Assembly: GCA_001683735.1 (NCBI GenBank)
Contig: LUGG01000001.1
Span: forward strand, 3,576,884 to 3,640,883
DNA from: Grifola frondosa
Taxonomy: Eukaryota; Basidiomycota; Agaricomycetes; Polyporales; Grifolaceae
Direction: 5' to 3'
DNA length: 64,000 bases
A program made the position numbers and the translations under genes. Under the pieces are notes generated by a model. The model worked only from the letters and a program-made list of their open reading frames with translations, made no database searches and was not told the DNA's origin. Positions 26,681 through 38,236 of the stretch are shown here, in pieces (the stretch's first letter is position 1; each line of letters starts with the position of its first letter).

Positions 26681-28806
26681 CTACAGAGTTTGCGCGTACC
26701 CACCGGTCGGGCCTGTATCCTGGTCAGACCTGTACTCAAGCTCGTCGTCCTCGAAGGCTGAGAATGGGGCGGCTGGGGAGAGAGGGGAGCATTGTCGATG
26801 GCTGCTTCGGCAGCTGCTTTGGCAGCGAGACGTGCCTTGCGCTCAGCGCGCACTTTGGAGGCGGCGGTCTCCTGTGTCTGGTGACGAGGTAGGTGTCCTC
26901 GCCGTCAGACTGAATCTCGTGTTCAGTGGTAACACCGAACACCATCCTGTAAATATATGTAGTTAGTATATGCAAATAAAATGAGAGAATACGCACCGAT
27001 TCCACCACTTGAGTACGGGCACCGCAAAATCTGCATCGTCGAAGAGTTCGACGAGGTACCCGTAGTACGTTTCGTACGAGAAATCGCCGTCCGTGACGCA
27101 CCACTCGGTCTGTGCGCTGAGACAGAACCGCACCTACAGAGAGAGAATTCGTGAGCATTAGTAGCGAGTGTAGCACAATTACTTACTAGGCAGGCAACGT
27201 ATGCAATACTTGCCGGTGTGACCCTAGTCATGTCGTTCTTGGCGGCGACACACTTGCGTGATGCACCGCGCGGGATTCCAGGGTCCGCCAGTGCAGTGCT
27301 CTTGCCGGTGAAGATGCGACGGTAGCACTGTGAGTATCCGATGTTAGAATATTAGATTTAGAATAATGAATTACGTACCTGTACTAAGAGAGGGCCTTCT
27401 AAGATGCCGCTAAGCGTCTTCCCCTCAATATGATTCTCCTCGGAGTAGAGGTAGCTCGGGTAATCCCAGAGAGGACGAAGATCTTGCCGCGCAAGACCAG
27501 GCGGTTGAAACTGCAATGGCCTCGAAGTCAGCAAGATCGAAATTAGATGATAGATACTCACAACGCCGGATCCTTGTCGAAGTTTTCACGCAGGCCACGT
27601 GAGATCAACAGACGGCCCGTGCATGGGTCCATAAAACCGCGGTTTGCTTTATTGCGGTCCGCACGCGGGAATTTCTTGATCTTGATGCCGTTGGGCAGGT
27701 CAACATCTTCAAGCATGTCGATGATTTCGTAGCGCAGCGCTGCAAGATCATCGCTACGCGCCGCGCGTGCATGCGTATCGAGCTCCATTAAGCAATGTCA
27801 GTGAGGGATCGAATATTATAGAGAACAATACTTACGAAGTCTGTGAAGAACTCTACTTCGTCTACGCTCCTTTGCAAGCCGGGGACCATGCGTTTGAGGC
27901 AGGGGAAGTGCGTGATGAGCGCGTTGTACGCCACGATGTAATCACGGCGTGCGCCGCTCCCACTGAACAAATGTAAGTGCATATATGCGCATCAGAACTG
28001 AATTCACTTACTAATCTTTGAATTCTTTGATTTCCCGGGCGAGTTTGGATGGATTGGGTGCGCCGTCGACAGCCACCCCAACATAGAACGTACGAAAGAC
28101 GTTCACATAGGGACCTACGATCCGGGGCAGGAATCTTCCGACATTCTGCAGCTTCTTGGCAGTACCATTGGTATCCCTATGACACCAGGTTAGTATCGAA
28201 TTGCTGAGTATATGCGCACCGTATATACTTGATCACCCAGTGCTCGGAGCAGTCGTTCGCGATCTTCTCCATTATGGAGTCGTATGTCTCTTTGAATAGG
28301 GCAGGCGAGGAGCGGGAGGATGAGCGGGAGGATGAGCGGGAGGACTCCGAGCGAGAACGGCTTGAAGATTCGGAGGCACTCCGACGTGCTTCCGGACGTC
28401 CGCCTTTCCGGAGGATCGATCGACCGCGTTGCTCGGGATTGTCGGGGGGAGTACGGCTCGAGGAACCTCCCACATCGCGGCCGCGTTGCCCGCGTTGTGG
28501 AGAGATCGAATAGAAGTCTCGTCGGGCCCGCTTGGGGTCGCGAGAAGGGGAATTTGATGGAGTGTGGGGACGAGATTGCTTCGCCCGTGGTCTAGATCAG
28601 TTAGTGAGTGTATTCGATCAAGTTCAGGCTAAACCACAAGCGTACCTGCCACCTCGACCAGCGCTTGCCGCAACGCGGGCCTGATAAGCTGCAGCTTTAG
28701 CAGACTTACCAGACTTCGCTGGCTTCTCGGTAATGGAAGAGGCGAACGGAGGCATTGAAGTGTTGAGCGGAGTGGCAGAGTGATGGAAGGAGTTAAGGGA
28801 GGACAT
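26681..28806 (-). CDS. DUF6698-like protein
   Basis: The gene starts MSSLNSFHHSATPLNTSMPP at 28806. It has an Arg/Ser-rich arm (SRSESSRSSSRSSSRSS, about 28,320), then a helical domain: YDSIMEKIANDCSEHWVIKY, VGRFLPRIVGPYVNVFRTF, DYIVAYNALITHFPCLKRMV, GFMDPCTGRLLISRGLREN, PLWDYPSYLY, GILEGPLLVQ, FTGKSTALADPGIPRGASRK and MTRVTPASIAYVACLVRFCL. This order resembles the basidiomycete-specific DUF6698 family, whose function is unknown and which is often found in transposon-rich regions. About seven introns are used. Near 26,865 the C-terminal frame changes, so the last about 60 residues are uncertain. Its start lies 251 bp from the divergent Plavaka transposase start, suggesting a shared promoter and perhaps one element. 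Confidence 0.72.
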
Positions 28807-28960
28807 TGCAGCATTTATAGGAACAAGGTGACAGTCTCGGAGCGGAGTTTGGCGCGAAGAAGTTAATCTAATTAGAAGTTGATCTAATTCGGACTTAATT
28901 GAGTACGTCCGAATTTGATTGGTACGCGCCCACAATTTGAGTGTGCCTAACTTGGGCACT

Positions 28961-29007
28961 GCGCGCTTGCTGGCTACTGAACGCTCACTACGCGCTTGCT
29001 GGCTATA
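28961..29007. repeat. Short direct repeat in the divergent promoter
   Basis: The word CGCGCTTGCTGGCTA (first copy GCGCGCTTGCTGGCTA) occurs twice about 31 bp apart in the 251-bp region between the two divergent start codons. It may be a binding site for a transposase or regulator. Confidence 0.5.
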
Positions 29008-29057
29008 TGCGTCTCATCTGGCTCTTGCTGATAGTTCTGGCTGTGGTTGCTTGCCTT

Positions 29058-32000
29058 ATGGACCTTAAATGCGAATTCTGTCGACAATCTTGCAAGACTG
29101 AGGCGGCGTTGAAACTTCATCGGCGCAAATATTGCTCGGGGAGGCAGCAAATCGTAGGCGGTGGCATCCAGAAGGCTCGGGACGATGCTGTTCGTGCAAT
29201 CGCGGTCCAACGACAGCACGACAAAGCCGCACGACTGCACAGGTTTGAGCAGGTCCGTGCAGCAGCAGCAGAAAGGGAACGGGAGGAGCGTGAGCGAAGG
29301 GAACAGGAAGAGCGCGAGCGTGAGGAGGTAAGTCCGATCGCATATATTAAGCTATAATGATTACATTGTTAATGAAATCCGTAGGCAGATGAACGCATGA
29401 ATGCGGAGTATTCATTTATTCCAGAAGACACGCCTCTCTCTTTCAGTCGTTCCGGGAGAGCGCGCTGGGCTCCTGCGGTACTCAAAGATTACTTGCCTAC
29501 CTCGCTACGTGGACTTGCCAGCCATGTGGGCCAACCTAAGCCGAAACCTCCCGTTCCACCCGCCACCGCCACCACCTCGTTCAGTATCTCCCCCCCGAAG
29601 ATCCCGATCCTATCCCAGAAGCCCCAGTGCCCATTGACGAAGAATGCAATGCATTCGGCCTGTTCCGCCAATACGTGGTGCGCCCACAGTCAGATCCGGA
29701 AGACGCCATCACGTTGGACGCACTCACGGACTCTCCCACTCTTGCGAAGGCTCCCTACGATGCCCGGAATTCTCTCTCTGGTTTCGGCGCTGCTGTGGAC
29801 AAATCCCGCGCGAACTTCTTCGCGCCATTCCTGAACGCTACAGTCTTCCGACTCATGCGCTGGTTTTATTCTGGGTCCCCCTACAAATCGGCCGCCGAGC
29901 TCCAGCGTCTCGTGCAGGATGTTCTCAACGCTGAGGACTACAACCCAGAAGACCTCAAGAGCTTCAACGCTGTTACTGAGCTCAAGAGGTTGGACCAATT
30001 CTCGGACTCCGAAAGCGCGTTCTCTGCCTCTGATGGTTGGCGCAAGGAGTCTATCAAAATCAGGCTCCCCTTCGAAAAGGCCAAGTGGAGCTCTGAGGAC
30101 CTCGCGCCCGAGTACGAGGTCGAAGGAGTCTATACGCGCTCCCTTACCGAGGTTGTCAAAGCCGCCTTCCAGAGTCTCACTGCACGCGACTTCCACTTCA
30201 TTCCCTCCAAATTATTCTGGGAACGGGAATCCTCAGACGGCAGCGATCCGAAGCGCGAGCGCGTATACACCGACATATTCAACTCTGACGCGATGCTGGA
30301 TGCCGATGCGGAACTTCGTGCGCAGCCACGCAATCCCGACGATGAGCCCGACATTGAATATGCTATAGCTCCAATATTGGTCTGGTCAGACGCTACCCAC
30401 CTCGCCAGCTTTGGCTCAGCTTCGCTGTGGCCGATCTACGCTTTTTTTGGAAACCTCTCCAAATATATTCGTGCCAAGCCACGTGCGTTCGCTGCACACC
30501 ATCTGGCATATATTCCTAAGGTACGTCAACTATTTCATACATTAAATAATATCTCAATCGTGCTTAACGCTATCATAGTTACCTGACGCCTTCCAACACT
30601 TCTATCAGTCCATATTCAAATCCCCGCGTCTGTGGCCGTGATACGATTCGTGCGACGGGAGCTCATGCATCAGGTTTGGCTCCGCCTGCTCGACGCTGAC
30701 TTTATACATGCCTACATCCACGGACTTCTCATCAAGTGTGGCGATGGCATCACTCGTCGAATATTCCCGCGTATATTCACATACTGTGCTGACTACCCCG
30801 AAAAGTATGTCTTACAATTAATATATGTGCGTTTATCTAATTAAAATGATTCACGCAGGTGTCTCATTGCTTGTTTGCGATTTCTGGCAGTGTGTCCGTG
30901 TCCAGACTGCTACATCAAGAAAACCTACGTACCTGGAATGGGGACCTCCGTAGATACGAAGCGCCGAGCAAAAACGCGCGAAGACGATGAAGGTGTCCTC
31001 TACAAAATCAAGCTCGCTCGAAAATGGATCTTCGAGAAAGGATTTGGAGTCGAGGGTGCACAGGTCAAGAATTTACTGAACCCGACCTCCTTAACTCCGA
31101 CTCAGGTGCGTGTTGTATCCCACTGCAATGCTGATACTTTACTGAACAGGATTTAGAGTGCATTTTCTGTCCGGCTGCACGAGTTCGGCTTCAACCATTA
31201 CAGAATGCTGGTACCCGACCCTCTACATGAATTCGAGCTCGGCACGCTTAAGAACACCGTCATTCACATGCTTCGTATCTTGATAGCAGCGGGGAATAAC
31301 AAAATTCAAGAGTTTGATGCTCGGTACGTACCAAATTGTAATTTCCGCCACAAGATATCCTATTAAAACATTCTCATAGATTTTCTAAGGTGTCTACATT
31401 CGGGCGCGACACTATCCGTCGATTCGGGTCGAACGTCTCCAGTTTGAAGAAACTGGCGGCGCGAGACTACGAAGATATGTTACAGGTGAGTCCCCACACG
31501 TTGCATGGTACAAATGCATATTAACCTACAACACATCAGTGTATTATACCCGTCATCGAAGGCCTGTTGCCTGGCAAGAAAAACCGGGTCGTGCTGGACA
31601 TGTTCTTCGATCTGTCAGTGTGGCACGTGCACGCGAAGTTGCACCTACATACTGATTCCACTCTCGCCCAATTCGAGCACGCTACAAAGTCTATGGGTGC
31701 TGCAGTGCGCCTATTCAAGACGTTCGTCTGTGCAGCCTACAACACTCAAGAACTTCCGAAGGAGACGGCAGCACGTCAGCGGTGAAAGGCAGCGCTTGCA
31801 GCGAAGGGAAAGGCCTCCAAAGGAAAGGGGAAGGCTCCCGCACACTCCACACACACCCGCACGTTCAACTTGCACACGTACAAGTGGCACAGGCTCGGGG
31901 ACTACGTGAAAACCATTCACATTTTCGGAACCACCGACAACTACACCACGCAGATTGTGAGTCGTATCTACGAATTTTTATTGTCTAATACTCATTTGTA

Positions 32001-33500
32001 CATACAAAGGGAGAGCTCGAACACCGTCGAGTCAAGAAATTCTACGCTCGGACGAACAAGAACGCACAATTCGAGTGGCAGATAGCCCGACACCAAAGGC
32101 GCGAATATTTCTTGCAGAGTTTGGAGGAACGTGAACGGGAGGCCGAACTCTACACTACAGCTCGAGAGGATCAAGAAGTGGAGGATCCAGCAAGTTCTAG
32201 GTCAACAGATCGCGTTCCCGGACGAAGATCGCACAAACGGAGGCACAAGAAGGCGCGCCGAGCCCAGCGCGCTGAATTGCGCCTTCGTTTTACGGATTCC
32301 GAGCGTCTCCCGTTGTCCTCACCGAAGTCCCATCACCACATCTCCGACGACCAACGAAACTACGTCGATTTGGTTTCGTTTGCATCGAAACACGCGGAGG
32401 ACCCAGCTTGCAAGGTGAGCGCTCCCACTCTAGCGCGCGCTCAATTAGACCTAACCATGGCCTAGGACTTTGTATGGAAACTGCAAGACCATCTGGTCTT
32501 GCGCATGGACAAAACAACTTCCGACCAGCCCCGGCCGATTATTACAGAGGACGACCGGGACAGCATCCGCATCGACCGCCAACGCCTATATTTCCATAAA
32601 GTGCTTCGAGTCAACTACACATCCTACGACATGCGGCGTTCGCAAGACTCCATCAACCCATCCTCCCACCCCGACATTATGTTGCTCGCGCAGCCAGACG
32701 ACGAAGGCCATCCATTTCTCTACGCACGCGTCCTCAGCATCTTCCACGTCAACGCGTATCGCGTGGGTCCCAATGTCAACAGGCATCCCGAACCGGAACG
32801 CTTTGAGGTCTTGTGGGCGCGGAATTTCGAGCTTGACGCTTCTGCGCCTGGCGGGTTCGACACCAGAAGACTCCATCGTCTCAGGTTCACGGATTGCCAC
32901 GACGAGGAGGCATTCGTTTTCCTCGACCCAGTGCAAGTACTCCGTGGCGCGCATCTCATTCCAGCATTCGAATACGGGCGCGCAGACGATGCATTGCCTG
33001 GGCCAAGCATCGCGCGAGTGGATGAAGATGACGACGACGATTGGAGATATTATTATGTCGGAATGTGCGTTTTTTCGCTTATTTTTAACATATAAATAAA
33101 CTAAATATGACTATCTAGGTTCGTGGATCGCGACATGTTCATGCGCTACAACGGAGGAGGAGTCGGGCATCGCTCGGGGAGCATGAACTCGACGGCAGCA
33201 CCCCCCAGGATCATCAATGACGCTGTAGAAGATGACGACGAAGACGAGGATATGGAACCAGACAACCATGCAGCAGACGGAGAGGATGGAGAGGACGGAG
33301 AGGACGCAGAAGACGGGGAGGATGCAGAAGACGGGGAGGATGCAGAAGACGGAGAGGACGCAGAAGACGGAGAGGACGGAGAGGACGGGGAGGGGAGTGA
33401 CGACGACGCCATCGAACCGGATCTTGGGCCGGAGGATGGGGAGGAGCTCGTGGGTCCTGACGGCGATGAGGACGAGCTGGAGGGATTTGGGGCATTGTAG
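29058..33500 (+). CDS. Plavaka-type DNA transposase with N-terminal zinc finger
   Basis: Exon 1 (29058-29327) encodes a CxxC...H...C zinc finger (CEFCRQSCKTEAALKLHRRK) followed by a charged helix. Later blocks resemble the Plavaka transposase family of mushrooms: FHHLAYIPK-like AAHHLAYIPKLPDAFQ, RELMHQVWLRLLDADFIHAY, CGDGITRRIFPRIFTYCADY, CPCPDCYIKK, MLVPDPLHEFELGTLKNTV, FGRDTIRRFGSNVSSLKKLA, GTTDNYTTQIGELEHRRVKK and, at the end, FVDRDMFMRYNGGGVGH. The tail is an Asp/Glu-rich repeat. Several short introns are used. Defects: the C run at 29590-29596 is off by one, another one-base shift lies near 30,625, and TGA at 31783-31785 replaces an expected CGA. The copy is therefore inactive as written unless these are errors. 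Confidence 0.82.
33277..33390. repeat. 18-bp tandem repeat in the transposase tail
   Basis: Imperfect units of the type GAGGATGCAGAAGACGGG repeat about six times, encoding an EDGEDA-type acidic tract inside the last exon of the Plavaka gene. Confidence 0.8.
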
Positions 33501-33767
33501 TAGTAGCCCGGACTTCTCTTAATAAACTTATTTTGCACTCGAAACATTTTGACTAATAACGGAGAATAAAATATATAAAGGTATTACAATGTATCTACAG
33601 AGATTACAATGGCTGCACTGGACGCGTGCAGCCTCTTGTAGCCTCCGGCCATATGCAGGCGTCTGGTAGCCTCGTGTAGTCGCTTGTCGCCTCTTGCCCA
33701 TATGCGGTATCTGGTAAGCGCCTACATTGGGTACCTGCGGGGCGAGTTTTTGCTGATGAATTTAGCT

Positions 33768-34640
33768 ATGCCATGTGACTCCACATGTCAACACGACATC
33801 ACAACTATTGTTTGCAGCATATCCCAGACCATACTACCAATGCGACACATTTCCCTTTACAATAGACACCCCGAGAAGGCTGCACGTCTACTCCCATGTG
33901 CCTTCACATGTTTTGCATGTTGGTGCCATGCATGGCTATATGTGGCAGGTGTAGTAGTTTAGCCACAATATATCTTGTATTTTCCTTTCACCCTGATTGT
34001 TCATAGCTTACTTGTGTCACATTTCATCCCAGACCTTTGTTAATATTGTGACTGACTTTTCTCTTACTAGTTAGCATATCTCAGAGGATATGTTCATTGC
34101 AAGGTACTTGCGATCGGCTTTTTACTTGTTCTGAGGTCTTTTCATGTTTCAGATACACAGAATAGTTTATAAAAACTCATGTACAATATGATACAAATCA
34201 GATACGAGTTTCCCCCACAAGCACAGAGTTCAAAATCGTTGGCTTCACTTGTGATCATGTCCACTCCACACTAAAGACTCTACTCACACTGTGAAGCTGT
34301 GACCGTGATACTTGCAACTATAAGTGTAGACTGTTATACACACTGTGACTACAATCTCTGCAATCAAGAAGACCTCATTAGTTGTGATACATGTGGAGTA
34401 CGTGAAGAGATAATACTGTTAAGTCATTTCTTTTATATTGTTCTGTATCTTCCATCCTTTAGGGACATGCAATTTACTTGCGACTCGCGAGTACAATAAG
34501 TCACTTATCTCCATGCAAGGGACCTCTGCGAGAAATCGGGAGCCCATTCACACTATATCTTGTTGCTACTGACTTTACGATTTATAGAATACATATTTTG
34601 TGTTTTATAGATCAGAGTTGGCAAGAGAGTATCACCGGGA
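33768..34640. repeat. Left arm of a large inverted repeat
   Basis: This segment matches the reverse complement of 36966-38236 over its whole length, with many transitions and several gaps. Examples are CATGTGACTCCACA, ACATCACAACTATTGTTTG, TTTCATCCCAG, CTTACTAGTTAG and TTGTTGCTACTGACTTTAC in one arm and their complements in the other. The left arm keeps CG where the right arm has TG or CA. It looks like a long terminal inverted repeat of a DNA transposon, or two opposed copies of one element. Confidence 0.8.
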
Positions 34641-34814
34641 TTCTACTCTCCCACAGTAGAGCAGACAACCATCATTGGGAAGCTGACAATCTGCCTGCCC
34701 AGCGAACATTCTAGCACTGTGAGCTCCTGCTGGAACTCCTCCATTGCAACAAGTGCAGGCAGCATGGGACCTTGACCATGAGCATGGCAAGTGGACCCTT
34801 AATATCATTTGTCT

Positions 34815-35129
34815 AGGCTCGAACCTCGTAAGAGAGGCCAACAGGAGGTCCTCAGTGGGAAAGTGGAGGGTGAAGTCAACAGAGAGAGAAAATGTGATAT
34901 TATAACTCTGCGTGAATAGTATTGATAATGTGAATGATACTGTACACACATCATTGACAGAAAATACAGTGATAAAAATTGATAGTGAGTTCAGAATAGC
35001 TTGTAGGTGGGCTCTTATTTCACTAAGATATGTGAGAAGTTGTCATTGCTGCTCTTGCATACAGTTGGGTGCAGCATTCTCTGTTTCTATGGAGGACCTT
35101 CCATGACCTCTCTTATGAGGTTTGAGCCT
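34815..35129. mobile_element. Candidate 315-bp MITE with about 37-bp inverted ends
   Basis: The left end AGGCTCGAACCTCGTAAGAG and the right end, which reads AGGCTCAAACCTCATAAGAG on the other strand, form an imperfect terminal inverted repeat that continues through GGAGGTCCTC-like sequence. The differences between ends are CG to CA. No coding potential lies inside. A target duplication is not clear. Confidence 0.6.
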
Positions 35130-35160
35130 CTATAGAAGGAATGACCTCTTCTTCCTAATA

Positions 35161-35387
35161 CTAGTCATCAGCAAAACTCGAATTTTTCTTGCCACTCTTT
35201 TGGCTCTTTTTGGTTCTTTTTGGTTTTTTTTTAATCAATGTAAAAATTGCCTTTTTTGGACACTTTTAAGGAAAAAAAAAAGGAGTGAGCCCTCCTTTTG
35301 TTACTTTTTCCTCTTAATTTTCTTCAATAAGTATTTTAAGCTGCAAAAAGTAACTAAAAGGAAAATTTGAGTTTTGCTGATGACTAG
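35161..35387. mobile_element. 227-bp MITE with TA target and near-perfect inverted ends
   Basis: The left end CTAGTCATCAGCAAAACTCG and the right end, which reads CTAGTCATCAGCAAAACTCA on the opposite strand, match over about 25 bp. If TA at each end is the target duplication, the element proper is 35164-35385 with ends starting GTCATCAGC, as in Tc1/mariner-type MITEs. The interior is rich in T and A runs and has no coding potential. Confidence 0.75.
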
Positions 35388-35682
35388 AGGCTCATCAGTG
35401 AGCCTACCATTTGCCTGGCTTGCACTGTAGAAGGATTTATTGATCCCAAGCTCCAATCATATAATAAAAAGGAATTTAATTCCAACTTGACGCTTGATCC
35501 CAGTGAAAAATGATCCTTAGCACTAAAGGGTAGAACTTGGCACTACGAGGTGCTGATAATTCATATCAGGGTATAAGGACTGTTTGTGACAAAAGTTTAA
35601 TATATTTTGAAACATTGTCAAACTCTACGCAAATGTCAAACATTTTCTTTAAATCACACATGTATTGCATGGTGACAAGTTA

Positions 35683-35726
35683 CACAAATTACACAAATTG
35701 CACAAATTGCATAAGTTGCACAAGTT
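35683..35726. repeat. Short tandem repeat of a 9-bp unit
   Basis: Units like CACAAATTG (with ACACAAATT and GCACAAGTT variants) repeat about five times inside the AT-rich block. Confidence 0.6.
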
Positions 35727-36129
35727 GCCAGATCATAAGACTGCTGCTGCCATCTTCACCCTTCTTTGCCATATTCACCATCTTCTTCACCATCTCCACC
35801 ATGCTGCATGCCTCTTCAAGGACCCCTCTCTCTTCATTCTTGTCCTTGAGGTGGGCCAGGCCAATCTCAACAACAGCATCAACTGTGAGTGGCTCTACTT
35901 CATGCATATAGCAATCTAATATGACTTGCACACCCCTAGTGCTTCAGATGCAGCTAAACATCAGGCATTGAAGACAATGAGTCGCACTCGGCTCTGCCAG
36001 TAGCTATGATGTGAGAGGTGCATCCTAGGTTGAGCTACCACATTTGAACAATTGTGCATATGTGTGAATGTGATGCATAGCACTGGTTCTCTCCTTGTTC
36101 ATGTGTGTGCTGACATGAATGTATGCTGT

Positions 36130-36640
36130 GATTAGGTGGAATGACCTTGGAGATTTCTCTGTGATTAAATTCATGCTTTGGAACAAGCCTGCCCAAAAGT
36201 ACATCAAAGGTATGTAGACATGGCTATATGTGCATTGTTTTCATCACATTCCATCTCTGACCAGTGTATGCATCACCAGCATTTGAACAACTTGGGAAAC
36301 TTAGGCTGGACTTGGAAGCTCTTTGATAAGTACTACTTAAAGAGGGCTGAGAAGTGAGTTTGTGTTCTAGCTTGACCCTTGTTGGTGAGTTACCAGTCTC
36401 TCCCAGATTCATCCTGCTGGACCACAACATGGACATGTTGACCTAGAACATAGCTTATCTGGCCAGACAGGTGGGTCCCTCATACAGACACTATCATCAC
36501 ATCCTTCCCAATGGTGATCTTGAATCTCAAGCAGCCATTAATCTAGGTGCACACCCTCACATCTCTGCTTCTCAAGAGAGCACCCCTAACCATGTGCAGA
36601 TATGCATCTTAGGCCATGACAAAGTATGGATCAAGCACAT
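36130..36640 (+). pseudogene. Decayed coding relic of an unidentified element
   Basis: On the plus strand coding-like words survive between stops: LGDFSVIKFMLWNKPAQKYI, a GT-type donor near 36,210, then ASPAFEQLGKL, and from 36,471 SYRHYHHILPNGDLESQAAI followed by NLGAHPHISASQESTPNHVQ. CG is scarce. It lies in the loop between the two large inverted arms, so it may be the remnant of that element's gene. The family is not recognised. Confidence 0.4.
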
Positions 36641-36965
36641 CTTGAATTTCACAACTCTTGATATATGTATCATGCAATCTCTTTTGGTATAGTTTACTTA
36701 TACAAGAAATTTAGATATATGAGAAGCAGAGTGAGACTCTCAAGATTGCAAGCAAGGCTGCAAAGGGGTTCAAAGGCAAGGAATGTGCTGCCAACATCTG
36801 ATAATGTTGTGTCTCGATGCACCACATATATATGCAGATCATTTGACAGTCTCACAGGTGTGCTAATTGACTCATATATTCCATAGGCTTTGATATTTTA
36901 CAGGTACCAGCTTTTAAGATTTTGGGCCTCCCATGTCTGATTTAATCTGGACAATATAGCCTTCA

Positions 36966-38236
36966 GCACGCTGATACTCTTTTGCTGACTCTAATCTATA
37001 AAACACCCAATATGTATCCTATAGATTGTAAAGTCAGTAGCAACAAGATATGACATGAATGAGCTCTTTCTTTGTCACAGAGGTCCCTTGTATTGAACTG
37101 AAAAACTAATTGTACTCATGAATCACAAGTAAATCATGTATCTCGAACTGCAGAAAGATAAAGAGAAATATAAAAGCAAGGCTCAACAATGTGGTCTCTT
37201 TTTGCATACTTTATGCATGCCACAATAGGTAGGGTCTCTTGGGTTGCAGTGTTCACAGTCACAGCATGAGACAAAGTCTACATGTAAAATTGCAAGTAAC
37301 TCAGTTACAGTTTCACAGTGATAGTGGAGTTATATATAGAGTGAATATGATTGCAAGTAAAGCTGATGGTTTTGAACTATGTGCTTGTGGGAGAAACTTG
37401 TATCTGATTCATATTGTACTATACGTAGGCCTTTATAAGTTACTCTATGTATCTGAAATGCAAAGAGACCTTGGTACAAGTAGCATTGCTGTAGCTAAGT
37501 CAGACCTAAATTATATATTACTCATAACCTATGCAGTTTTCTAGATATCATAGTAATCTTACCTTCATTTTGTAGCCTAGATATAGTGGCATATGCATGC
37601 CGAAGAGCAAAATGTCAAACCTTATATTGATGGAGATATGGCCAAAAAGCCAATTGCAAAGTCTGACTTTTTAGTCAGCTTTTTTATTTATTTTTTACCA
37701 ATGTAACAAAATGAAACATATCAAAGATAATTATGCAAATGATTGTGTTACATTCCAATACATATACATCTTAGCTATTAGTTCCAATTATGATTATGTC
37801 ATTATCTGAAAAATTCATTTCAGAATATCTAAAAAGCTGAAACAGATGTGACTAAGCCATTGCAATACTAGGTACAAGTCAAAAGCTGATCACAAGTGGC
37901 TCACAATGAACATATCCTGTGAAATATTCTAACTAGTAAGGGAAAGGTCAGTAACAATATGAACAAAAGCCTGGGATGAAATGCAACATGAATAAGCTAT
38001 GAGAAATCAAGGGAAATGGGGGTACAGATGTATGGTGGCTGAATTACTACACTTGCTACATATAGTCATGCACTGCACTGACATGCAAATGACATGAAGG
38101 TATGCATGAATAGATGTGTGATATTCTCAGGGTAGCTACTGAAAAGGGAGATGTGTCACATTAGGAGTACAGTCCAAGGTATGTCACAAACAATAGTTGT
38201 GATGTCACATTGATGTGTGGAGTCATGTGGCATGAG
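36966..38236. repeat. Right arm of the large inverted repeat
   Basis: The reverse complement of this segment matches 33768-34640. The arm is longer because it contains extra sequence at about 37,480-37,850 that the left arm lacks. Between about 37,600 and 38,800 there is not one CG dinucleotide, so this arm is the more decayed one. Confidence 0.8.

Noticed and set aside
33277..33390. Regular 18-bp repeats considered as an array-like element
   Set aside because: Imperfect tandem repeats without spacers inside a coding exon; they encode an acidic tail.
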